DNA of 11,385 bases from the NCBI RefSeq assembly GCF_020829685.1, contig NZ_JAIVFR010000102.1, positions 1 to 11,385 of the forward strand. The letters run 5' to 3'. Positions 1 through 5,670 of the stretch are shown here, one piece after another. A model generated the notes under the pieces. The model worked only from the letters and a program-made list of their open reading frames with translations. It was not told the DNA's origin and did not search any database. Within the stretch, counting starts at the first letter, position 1. Each line of letters opens with the position of its first letter. Made by a program: the position numbers and the translations under genes. This DNA comes from Nostoc sp. CHAB 5715 (lineage in GTDB: Bacteria > Cyanobacteriota > Cyanobacteriia > Cyanobacteriales > Nostocaceae).

Positions 1-24
1 GCCCCACAGACCCGCAGTTGCAGT

Positions 25-1245
25 CTAGGGAAAAAAGTTTTCCCGCACAGGCGGTGATAGATCAATTTGAAAGTGCAAAGACTGATTGTTAGCTTGACTA
101 AAACGTTGTAGTGTAGCTTTCTCTACTGGCTTGACCTCGGTCGAGGGTCTAGCCACTTGCATATTAATTTCTTGACGACGTTTTTTGGCGTAAGCTGGAC
201 TGCTCAGTTCTTGTACAGGAACTTTGACAAAATCAGGATCGCCTAAATATTCTGAGCGATCAGCGTAAGCAATCTTCATTGCTTCTACCATTAAATGGAT
301 AGCGTCAGGATGATGCCATCCCAAAGATTTTAAATCAGTGTCACCAATAATATTTAAAATCTGCAATAAATGAACACCTCCCGATGAAGGTGGCGGCATT
401 GAGCAAATTTTAGCTTTACGAAAGTTTCCACAAACGGGAGTCCGCCAGATTGGTTTGTAGGCTTTCAGGTCTTCTAGAGTAATTAAACCACCATTTTTTA
501 CCATATCAGAAGCGATCGCACGAGCAATACTTCCGGTGTAAAAACTTTGAGGATTTTGGGCAATTGCTGTTAAAGTGTGTGCCAAATCACGCTGCACCAA
601 CTTGTCCCCTAGTTTGTAAAATTCGCCGTTGCGAGTGAAAATTTCCCGCGCTGCTGGATTGTTGAGAATTACTTCCTTGCGGGACTCGTTTGTTTGCAGA
701 GAACGCCAAGTTTCCACATCACCAAGAATAAAGCCATCTTTAGCGAGTGCGATTGCAGGTTTCACCACCTCTTCCCAAGAAAGCTTACCATAGCGACGAT
801 GCACTTCATAAAGTCCCGCCACCGTTCCTGGTGTCGCCACTGCTAAATAACCATTAATACTTGCATTCGGGCGCACCTTTCCTTTTGCGTCTAGATACAT
901 ATTTCTTGTCGCTTTCAGGGGTGCGCGTTCTCGGAAATCTAGGGCTTTGATATCGCCAGTTTTCTCAGAGTGCATCAGCAAAAATCCGCCGCCGCCAATT
1001 CCCGCCGAAAAAGGCTCAACTACAGAAATTGCAAAGGTTGTAGCTACGGCTGCATCAACTGCATTACCACCTTTGCGTAACATGGAAATTCCCGCCTCAC
1101 TTGCTTGGGGATGCGCTGAAACCACCATTCCCTTTTTGCTGCGTAGGGGTAAAGTTAAGGTAGCTGAGGCGACTTGGCTGTAAAGTAAGACGGTGAAAGA
1201 AAAGATGGTGATGGCAGCCCGTTTTGATTTAGCAACAGTAAGCAT
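25..1245 (-). CDS. ggt: Gamma-glutamyltransferase, truncated before the catalytic small subunit
   Basis: Gamma-glutamyltransferases are exported proenzymes that cleave and transfer the gamma-glutamyl group of glutathione and related compounds. They self-cleave at a Thr that begins the small subunit (motif TTHxSVVD). The 406-residue product has a signal peptide (residues 1 to about 28, ending VASA), the GNAVDAAVAT block (61-70), a glycine run AGIGGGGFLL (81-90), the substrate-binding Arg context FRERAP (104-109), MPPPSSGG (283-290) and YADRSEYLGDPDF (327-339), so the large subunit is complete. At 386-395 it reads NNQSLHFQID, where a Thr-Thr-His nucleophile motif is expected. Eleven residues later it ends at a TAG. 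About 170 residues of small subunit are missing, since relatives run to roughly 520-580. The last 24 bases of the window show no small-subunit similarity. Family identity is certain. Loss of function is inferred: without the nucleophile the protein cannot mature or catalyse. Start: the ATG at 1245, with no clear Shine-Dalgarno. Confidence 0.88.
   Translation of the reverse strand: MLTVAKSKRAAITIFSFTVLLYSQVASATLTLPLRSKKGMVVSAHPQASEAGISMLRKGGNAVDAAVATTFAISVVEPFSAGIGGGGFLLMHSEKTGDIKALDFRERAPLKATRNMYLDAKGKVRPNASINGYLAVATPGTVAGLYEVHRRYGKLSWEEVVKPAIALAKDGFILGDVETWRSLQTNESRKEVILNNPAAREIFTRNGEFYKLGDKLVQRDLAHTLTAIAQNPQSFYTGSIARAIASDMVKNGGLITLEDLKAYKPIWRTPVCGNFRKAKICSMPPPSSGGVHLLQILNIIGDTDLKSLGWHHPDAIHLMVEAMKIAYADRSEYLGDPDFVKVPVQELSSPAYAKKRRQEINMQVARPSTEVKPVEKATLQRFSQANNQSLHFQIDLSPPVRENFFP
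28..54. repeat. Two adjacent hairpins at the break point of the ggt reading frame
   Basis: GGGAAAA at 28-34 pairs with TTTTCCC at 38-44 across a 3-base loop. CCGC at 43-46 pairs with GCGG at 51-54. They sit where gamma-glutamyltransferase similarity ends, which would fit the end of an inserted element. The element itself lies outside the window, so this reading is an inference. Confidence 0.45.
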
Positions 1246-1364
1246 TTTTATACCATTTTGTTTGATATTTCTTAGCTTACCGTTAAAGTGCGTATTTGAT
1301 ACACATAAGTAGTCCTAAATAATTTATAATTATCTTTTTACTCGCAGCTTTCACATCCTTAGCA

Positions 1365-1538
1365 GTTCATTGAATTCATGAATCTTGTAATCGCCTATTC
1401 TCCATGTAAATAATGCGATGTCTGGCGAAAAGCCGCTTTGCGTCTACAGCAATATCTCAAATGCGAGCTAATATGGATACCGTAATTACACCAGAAAGAA
1501 TCGAGTTACCACCAGGCGCGGTGTTGAAGCTTTTGGGA
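1365..1538 (+). repeat. Copy 1 of a direct duplication covering the Uma2 upstream region and 5' end
   Basis: The stretch from GTTCATTGAATT (1365) to the Gly22 codon of the Uma2 gene reappears at 2147-2273. Copy 1 has a 48-bp block (1418-1465) that copy 2 lacks. Otherwise the copies differ by scattered substitutions and one single-base indel. Upstream, coding start and first 22 codons are all duplicated, so the event included the presumptive promoter. Confidence 0.8.
1418..1465 (+). repeat. 48-bp insertion flanked by AATGCG, small dispersed Nostoc-type repeat
   Basis: The block is absent from the second copy of the region (2147-2273), where AATGCG is followed directly by AGCTAAT. In copy 1 the hexamer AATGCG occurs on both sides (1412-1417 and 1460-1465), as expected for a target duplication. 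Its opening, GCGATGTCTGGCGAAAAGCC, resembles the GCGATG-led dispersed repeats at 7502 and 8375. It adds an upstream in-frame ATG (1413) to the Uma2 gene, which makes that start look artefactual. Confidence 0.6.
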
Positions 1539-2120
1539 AATTGGAAAGACTATCAAATATTGAGTCAGCAACTAGGCGATCGCTCCTCGCCTCGCATTAA
1601 ATATCGAAGAGGAGAAATTTTACTGATGGCGCCGCTACCAGAGCATGGAAGAGATGCAAGCTTGCTGGCATTGATAGTAATAGCTCTACTTGACCACTTA
1701 AATCGCATGTACGAGTCATTTACGCCCATCACCATGAGCTTGCCAGAAATTAGTGGTATTGAACCAGACTTTTGCTTTTACATTGAAAATTGCAGAGCAG
1801 TAGTAGGCAAAAAAAGAATTAATTGGGAGTCAGATCCACCACCAGATTTAGCAATTGAAATAGATGTGACAAGCTACACCGACATTAATGATTTCTTGCC
1901 TTATCGAGTACCAGAAGTCTGGATATTAAAGAGTAATCGGCTATTAATTTATAGATTGCAGAAAGAAAGTTATGTGCTTACAGAAAGCAGCTACTTTCCT
2001 AACGTCAGAGAAATTGTGCAGCAATGTCTCAAAATGGCCAACGAGCAAACAACAAGTGAAGTCATTAAGTGGTTAAAGAACTTTTTGCGTGAACAACAGG
2101 GGAGCATCCCAAATGTGTAA
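1473..2120 (+). CDS. Uma2 family (DUF820) PD-(D/E)XK-like nuclease
   Basis: Uma2/DUF820 proteins have a restriction-endonuclease fold, are strongly expanded in cyanobacteria, and mostly lack an assigned cellular role. From the ATG at 1473 the product is 215 residues, normal for the family. The fold's landmarks are present: PLPEHGRD (54-61), GIEPDF (95-100, acidic residues E97 and D99), PPPDLAIEID (122-131, with E129), then PYRVPEVW (143-150) and a C-terminal helix. I chose ATG 1473 because the duplicated 5' copy has an ATG at exactly this place (2208). The longer in-frame start at 1413 depends on a 48-bp insertion absent from that copy, and the ATG at 1461 is out of frame in it. No partner gene or toxin-antitoxin pair is visible. 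The family call is firm; DNA cleavage activity is inferred from the fold only. Confidence 0.85.
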   Translation: MDTVITPERIELPPGAVLKLLGNWKDYQILSQQLGDRSSPRIKYRRGEILLMAPLPEHGRDASLLALIVIALLDHLNRMYESFTPITMSLPEISGIEPDFCFYIENCRAVVGKKRINWESDPPPDLAIEIDVTSYTDINDFLPYRVPEVWILKSNRLLIYRLQKESYVLTESSYFPNVREIVQQCLKMANEQTTSEVIKWLKNFLREQQGSIPNV

Positions 2121-2146
2121 GTTATATCAAACCCAGGTTATAAATC

Positions 2147-2273
2147 GTTCATTGAATTGATAAATCCTGCGATCGCCTATCTTCGATGTAAATAATGCGA
2201 GCTAATTATGAATACCGTAATTACACCAGAAAGAATCGAGTTACCACCTGGCGCGGTGTTGAAGCTTTTGGGA
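2147..2273 (+). repeat. Copy 2 of the Uma2 5' duplication, truncated
   Basis: This matches 1365-1538 apart from the 48-bp insertion there and a few substitutions; it also carries a HIP1 octamer (2169-2176). Homology ends sharply after TTTTGGGA, where sequence of the neighbouring transposase fragment begins. The copy starts 27 bp after the stop codon of the intact gene. Confidence 0.8.
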
Positions 2274-2300
2274 TTTAATGACAGTCTCAGAGAGTCCTAA
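2208..2300 (+). pseudogene. Remnant of a second Uma2 gene, cut by a transposase fragment
   Basis: From ATG 2208 the first 22 codons match the intact gene upstream almost residue for residue (MNTVITPERIELPPG and onward, against MDTVITPERIELPPG). After the Gly22 codon (2271-2273) the frame enters antisense transposase DNA and ends at TAA 2298-2300, giving a 30-residue chimera. The nuclease motifs are all missing, so this is a non-functional fragment. It could arise from tandem duplication followed by an insertion and deletion, or from an IS-associated rearrangement. Confidence 0.75.
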
Positions 2301-2571
2301 CTTTGAAATAAAAGTGTCGAGCAAATAGTCATTGAGTGCGCGTCGCTTGACACAAGACAATTGAAAAGACAAAGGGTTTTTGACCCAACTGCTGTCGATG
2401 AGCATCGAGCTTGGCAATATTGAGGGCAGTGAAGCTAGCATTAAAATGAAAATCAAGCTTTTTGACATCACGAGCTTGACAATCACTCAGTCCGGTAAAC
2501 TGTTTAGCATCACCGAAGATAAATTCGATTTGAAAGCGTAGCTTGTAGAAAGAGTATTGATGGTTCAAGAG
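2274..2571 (-). pseudogene. IS4-family transposase, C-terminal fragment with frameshift
   Basis: Read on the minus strand, the fragment begins near 2570 with LLNHQYSFYKLRFQIEF. This contains the IS4-family YREK signature, Y-(2)-R-(3)-E-(6)-K, exactly spaced in YKLRFQIEFIFGDAK. It continues through QFTGLSDCQARD and LDFHFNASFTALNIAKLDAH. Similarity then moves to another frame (NPLSFQLSCVKRRALNDYLLDTF) around 2375-2400, so there is a frameshift. The last residues before the Uma2 remnant are SETVIKS. The N-terminal two thirds, including the first catalytic aspartates, are absent, and I see no terminal inverted repeats. This is a dead remnant. The family call rests on the YREK motif; the exact IS name cannot be given from here. 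Confidence 0.75.
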
Positions 2572-2574
2572 TGG

Positions 2575-2889
2575 TTAAGCAAGCGCTGCACCAAGTAGAC
2601 CACCACTTATAGCACCAGGAACTGCACCAACGCCACCAGCAGCAGCACCAGCAATACCTCCAGTAATAGCTCCACCGACTGCACCCCCAGCAGCTCCAGT
2701 AGCTGCACCTTTAAATGTTTCCTTTGCTAAATCACCTCCGCTTTTACCATCTATAAGTCCACCAACGACACCACCAACAGCACCAGTAACACCACCAAGA
2801 CCGCCTCCGATAATTTTTTCTTCCTGTTGATTGTCTAAATCAACAAATAAGTCTAAATTGTCTAAGTCCAACACTACAATCTTTGCCAT
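2575..2889 (-). CDS. Double-glycine-leader, glycine-zipper bacteriocin-like precursor peptide
   Basis: The 104-residue product starts at ATG 2889, set by an AAGGAG Shine-Dalgarno 8 bases upstream; an upstream in-frame ATG at 2955 is less likely. Residues 1-29 form an acidic leader (LDLDNLDLFVDLDNQQEEK) ending IIGG, the classic cleavage site for peptidase-containing ABC exporters. The remainder is very rich in Gly and Ala, with repeated GxxxG spacing (GGVTGAVGGVVGG, GAATGAAGGAVGGAITGG). That is a glycine zipper able to pack as membrane helices, as in class II (Blp-like) bacteriocins. There is no Cys, so no lanthionine or disulfide modification is expected. No exporter, protease or immunity gene lies in the window, so secretion would rely on genes elsewhere. 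The stop TAA abuts an IS4 fragment and is in frame with it, so the C-terminus may have been trimmed. The peptide class is well supported; antibacterial activity is inferred. Confidence 0.78.
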   Translation of the reverse strand: MAKIVVLDLDNLDLFVDLDNQQEEKIIGGGLGGVTGAVGGVVGGLIDGKSGGDLAKETFKGAATGAAGGAVGGAITGGIAGAAAGGVGAVPGAISGGLLGAALA

Positions 2890-2897
2890 TGTTTTTT

Positions 2898-2903
2898 CTC
2901 CTT
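2898..2903 (-). promoter_or_regulatory. Strong ribosome binding site of the double-glycine peptide gene
   Basis: AAGGAG on the minus strand lies 8 bases before ATG 2889. It fixes the start at MAKIVVLDLD, which also gives a leader of normal length, 29 residues before the Gly-Gly site. Confidence 0.75.
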
Positions 2904-3130
2904 GAATTTGTTTGAAACTTGTATTTTGCCTAATTCCTATCAGCGCTTTTTCCAAACGCTATAGTCAATATACTTTTCTTTGCCTGATATTTGCTTCTTA
3001 CTTAGGCTAGAATACGCGGTTTGAAAAATTATTTCTTAGGTGCAGTGAATAGCTATTCCAAAGGTTAATAACTTTATAGGACAATACGGTTCAGTTAAGG
3101 CTAAAACTATGTTAAAAAGTCAATTTTTTT

Positions 3131-3163
3131 AACGAACCGCCAAGACGCCAAGGACGCAGAGAG
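3131..3163 (+). repeat. Dispersed AACGAACCGC...GACGCAGAGAG repeat
   Basis: The sequence AACGAACCGCCAAGACGCCA, followed by AGGACGCAGAGAG, resembles a short repeat frequent between genes of Nostoc-type genomes. A diverged relative (ACCACAGAAGACGCAGAAGA) lies at 6903-6922. No open frame or hairpin is associated with it. The dispersal claim comes from general knowledge, not from a search. Confidence 0.4.
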
Positions 3164-3220
3164 AAGCAGGACTCGAATCCCAAAGATGGGAGAAGGGGAA
3201 CTAGAATTATCGTAAGTTCA

Positions 3221-3298
3221 AGGGTTTAAGACCCCAACCATTATATGTAGCAGCAGTTACCCTGCGGGAAGCAAGCTACAGTCGGGGTTTAAATCCCC
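3221..3298. repeat. Nested palindromic element with imperfect inverted ends
   Basis: The outer arms are AGGGTTTAAGACCCCAAC (3221-3238) and GTCGGGGTTTAAATCCCC (3281-3298), imperfect inverted repeats of each other. Inside, TGTAGC (3246-3251) pairs with GCTACA (3275-3280) around CCCTGCGGG. The roughly 78-bp unit could fold into one branched hairpin. It lies in the 530-bp gene-free stretch 2890-3422 and looks like a small non-autonomous mobile element. Confidence 0.55.
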
Positions 3299-3356
3299 GT
3301 CTGAAATGTCTAAAATGTTTGAATTTTGAATGCGTGAATTTTGAATTGTTAAGTCT

Positions 3357-3382
3357 CCCCTCTCCCATCTTTGGGAGAGGGG
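3357..3382. terminator. Perfect GC-rich hairpin downstream of the carotenoid oxygenase gene
   Basis: CCCCTCTCCCA (3357-3367) pairs with TGGGAGAGGGG (3372-3382) around a 4-base loop, an 11-bp perfect stem. It lies about 40 bp past the oxygenase stop codon on the minus strand and could end or stabilise that transcript. There is no clear T-tract, so intrinsic termination is uncertain. The hairpin with its GGCTGGGGGTGAGGG tail also resembles a common cyanobacterial dispersed repeat. Confidence 0.5.
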
Positions 3383-3422
3383 CTGGGGGTGAGGGAAAAG
3401 ATTTAAGCTTGCATTGGGATGC

Positions 3423-4862
3423 TCACTTTGACACTGGGTTCCAAGTGCCGTGGAAGCTGTGGGGGATGACGCTGGGTAATCCTAGTTTGCAAACGGGTTC
3501 GGCATCCAGGCGATCGCTATCAAATATCCAAACTTCGCTAGTATGAGAATTACCATCGTAGACAACGGTTAGTACCCAACTTTGTGCAGGGTTTTGGGTG
3601 TCTTGGGCGGGGATGGGTTCTGAAGGATAACGGTTTTCTCCTAAGTCTGCTTCGGTGAGGGTTTCGGTTTTGTTGTCGAAGCGGGCGATCGCATTTACTA
3701 CTTCTTGGCTAATATCTGTTCCTGAGCGGGATTTTGACATATATGTGTACCGGGAAGCTTGCCCTACGTTTTGCTGTGGTACATTCGGAAATTCACAATG
3801 TTCGTTTAATAGTTGCTGAATTGACGTAACTTTGCCAGTTTGAGGATGCAGATGAACTCGCCCTAGTGTACTTTTAGCTGGGGTGTGAGTCTCTCCTGTA
3901 GCTACTTCCTTGAGATATTGGTTAGTTTGAAAATCTTCATAACGGGCGATATCCACAATCACTGAGCCACTAGCATCTACATAACCGTTAGCAAAATGCC
4001 ATTGATACCAAGGTTCGGTTTCTTTCCGACTTACCACAGATAGGGTTTCTCGGTCAATAACTAAAATCTGAGTTCCTAATCTAGGTTGCCACTCTAGCGA
4101 ATCACTATAGTTGTTTGTCCCTATTAGCAAGGGTAAGACATTCAACCGCACTGGCGGAATGAAAAATACAATGTACTGTCCTGCTAAAACAAAATCATGC
4201 ACCAATGGTATACCATCTAGCTGGTATGCGGCTTGTTGGATAATCCGCCCAGTCGAATCGCTTTTGTAAATATTAAGCGTCGCATTTAGTCCTGGGCTGA
4301 TGCCAAAGTTAAAAATCTCCCCTGTTTGCTCGTCACGCTTATAATGTGCGGAATAGTTTAATCCTTGAGTTAACCCCCCTAAATCATCTTCGCCCCAAGT
4401 TTCTAAAGTTTGTAAATCGAGGGCGTGGGGTTTACCACCTTCCCACAGCGCCAAAAGTTTATCTGGAAGTGCTAGTACTGAAGTGTTGGCAGCATTCTTG
4501 ATTGGCTTTTGCCATTGATTCCAAATTGGCCCTGGTGCAGTCATGCCATAATTGCCGTAGAGTAGTTTACCTGCTGCGGCTTCTTCTTGATAGCCAGAGG
4601 TTTGCACGTAGCGATAAACCCCGGTTGCAACTGCATCGGTAAAATTTACAGCCAGAATTGCCCCATCTCCATCAAACCAGTGTCCCATGCGAATGCCACC
4701 GCGTTCTAGCCGTGCGGGGCCATTGCGGTAAAGTGTGCCACGCAAGCCATCTGGAATTTTGCCAGAAAGAATTGGCAGTTGGGTAGAGGGAAATTCTGTA
4801 GCTGGTTTGGCGATCGCACCTGCCCAAGGTTTTTTTATTGACTTTTTCTCAATGGTATGCAT
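3423..4862 (-). CDS. Carotenoid cleavage oxygenase, RPE65 family
   Basis: The enzyme is a non-haem iron oxygenase that splits a conjugated double bond of carotenoids or apocarotenoids. From ATG 4862 it has 479 residues, close to the roughly 490 of the cyanobacterial apocarotenoid oxygenase. The four iron-binding histidines are present: H173 in NYSAHYKRD, H222 in IPLVHDF, H289 in WYQWHFANG and H471 in IPHSFHGTW. Second-shell acidic context is visible in NEHCEFPNVP, and the N-terminal RGTLYRNGPARLERGG block is typical. The start follows from GAAGG 7 bases upstream and from family similarity beginning soon after. The frame stays open to 5027, but that 55-residue extension is a degenerate 21-bp tandem repeat and is probably untranslated. 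Substrate and cleavage position cannot be read from the sequence. The gene stands alone, with no carotenoid biosynthesis neighbour. Confidence 0.92.
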   Translation of the reverse strand: MHTIEKKSIKKPWAGAIAKPATEFPSTQLPILSGKIPDGLRGTLYRNGPARLERGGIRMGHWFDGDGAILAVNFTDAVATGVYRYVQTSGYQEEAAAGKLLYGNYGMTAPGPIWNQWQKPIKNAANTSVLALPDKLLALWEGGKPHALDLQTLETWGEDDLGGLTQGLNYSAHYKRDEQTGEIFNFGISPGLNATLNIYKSDSTGRIIQQAAYQLDGIPLVHDFVLAGQYIVFFIPPVRLNVLPLLIGTNNYSDSLEWQPRLGTQILVIDRETLSVVSRKETEPWYQWHFANGYVDASGSVIVDIARYEDFQTNQYLKEVATGETHTPAKSTLGRVHLHPQTGKVTSIQQLLNEHCEFPNVPQQNVGQASRYTYMSKSRSGTDISQEVVNAIARFDNKTETLTEADLGENRYPSEPIPAQDTQNPAQSWVLTVVYDGNSHTSEVWIFDSDRLDAEPVCKLGLPSVIPHSFHGTWNPVSK

Positions 4863-5262
4863 AAGAACACCTTCAACGTTAGCTACAGCTTTAATTTTTC
4901 TAATGATAGTTTTTGGTGTAATAACAATAGCTTGAGGGTTTGTTAGGACAACTTCAACGTTTCTAACTACAGCTTGAATGTTTGTCAAAACAACTTTAAC
5001 GTTTGTAACTACAGCTGGAGCATTCATAAGAACAGTTTAAGTTGCACTCACTACAGCTTCTATTTTACTTATAACAACTGGAGTTGTAGTCACTACAGCT
5101 TGAGCATTCATAAAAACAGTTTAAGTTGTAGCCACTACAGCTTCTATTTTACTTATAATAACTGGAGTTGTAGTCACTACAGCTTGAGCATTCATCACAA
5201 CAGTTCAAGTTGTAGTCACTACAGCTTGAGCATTCATCAGAACAGCTTAAGCGTTCGTCATA
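4863..5262 (-). repeat. Degenerate 21-bp tandem repeat array, about 19 units, with 84-bp higher-order repeats
   Basis: On the minus strand the units translate in one frame to heptads such as NAQAVVT, TTPVVIS, KIEAVVA, NVKVVLT, NIQAVVR and NVEVVLT. Four-unit blocks (84 bp) repeat nearly identically at about 5031-5114 and 5115-5198, followed by 42-bp repeats to about 5262. Units nearer the oxygenase gene are more diverged but keep the 21-bp phase up to its start codon. Three distal units carry an in-frame TAA or TGA at the same heptad position, so the distal half is not translated in this frame. The plus strand is also open through the array (4974-5300), which follows from the repeat structure. 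The array spans the region where the oxygenase promoter or leader should be. Confidence 0.8.
4870..4874 (-). promoter_or_regulatory. Ribosome binding site supporting the internal oxygenase start
   Basis: GAAGG on the minus strand lies 7 bases before ATG 4862. It favours a start at MHTIEKKSIK over the upstream ATG at 5027, which sits inside the tandem repeat array. Confidence 0.55.
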
Positions 5263-5430
5263 TACTAAACAGAGAAAGGTTAGCAATACGGGAGTTCTAG
5301 CTAATTCTTTAGGGGTGCATCCCAGTTTTTATTTTTTACAGCAGTTTTCATGTATTTGAACCACATCTGTTGTAGGGGTAAAGCGCATTGCTCATACGTG
5401 TCAACTTAACGTAAAAGCCATGTCCCGCAA

Positions 5431-5542
5431 GGAACTGAAGTTCCTTGCTAATAGCGAAAGTCATCTAAAGATGACTAAATAATCTGAAAAATCTTTAGTC
5501 TACTTCAGTAGACTTTAGCTATAAGAGAGGAACTTTAGTTCC
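5431..5542. mobile_element. MITE-like element with 32-bp terminal inverted repeats
   Basis: The left end (5431-5462, starting GGAACTGAAGTTCC) and right end (5511-5542, ending GGAACTTTAGTTCC) are inverted repeats matching at about 27 of 32 positions. Each end is itself palindromic. Two more palindromes lie inside: AGTCATCTAAAGATGACT (5459-5476) and AGTCTACTTCAGTAGACT (5497-5514). There is no coding capacity. The 112-bp size and the structure fit a non-autonomous miniature element; no target duplication is obvious. Confidence 0.65.
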
Positions 5543-5598
5543 AGGGGGGTGAGTCAAGCCGAAAGTTTTGCTATTTCAAGGCTTTTGTTGACACCAAT

Positions 5599-5614
5599 GG
5601 GCATTGCCATGCCC
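5599..5614. repeat. Hairpin repeat GGGCAT-TGCC-ATGCCC
   Basis: A perfect 6-bp stem with a 4-base loop, followed by CCTACGA. It lies about 60 bp past the stop codon of the GH43-type gene on the minus strand, so it could serve as a terminator. A related hairpin lies on the other side of that gene (6796-6824). The rest of 5543-5670 shows nothing recognisable. Confidence 0.5.
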
Positions 5615-5670
5615 CTACGAGAAATCTATATGTATCAAGGTTTTCGTGAATTGGTATTAATCCTTGGAAA

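Noticed and set aside
947..1183. Plus-strand open frame opposite the gamma-glutamyltransferase gene
   Set aside because: It is antisense to highly conserved ggt codons and has no recognisable domain or ribosome site; it is a shadow frame.
1413..1472. Longer N-terminus of the Uma2 protein
   Set aside because: It depends on a 48-bp insertion missing from the duplicated copy, and its residues do not resemble the family's N-terminus.
2929..2975. Promoter for the double-glycine peptide gene (TTGACT on the minus strand)
   Set aside because: I could not find a -10 box at acceptable spacing, so it is not listed.
4863..5027. 55-residue N-terminal extension of the carotenoid oxygenase
   Set aside because: It is made wholly of degenerate repeat units, the enzyme family begins at about residue 60 of this frame, and a GAAGG site supports the start at 4862. 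Kept as a finding, not as coding sequence.
4863..5262. CRISPR array
   Set aside because: The units are contiguous and diverged, with no unique spacers of constant length and no cas genes nearby.
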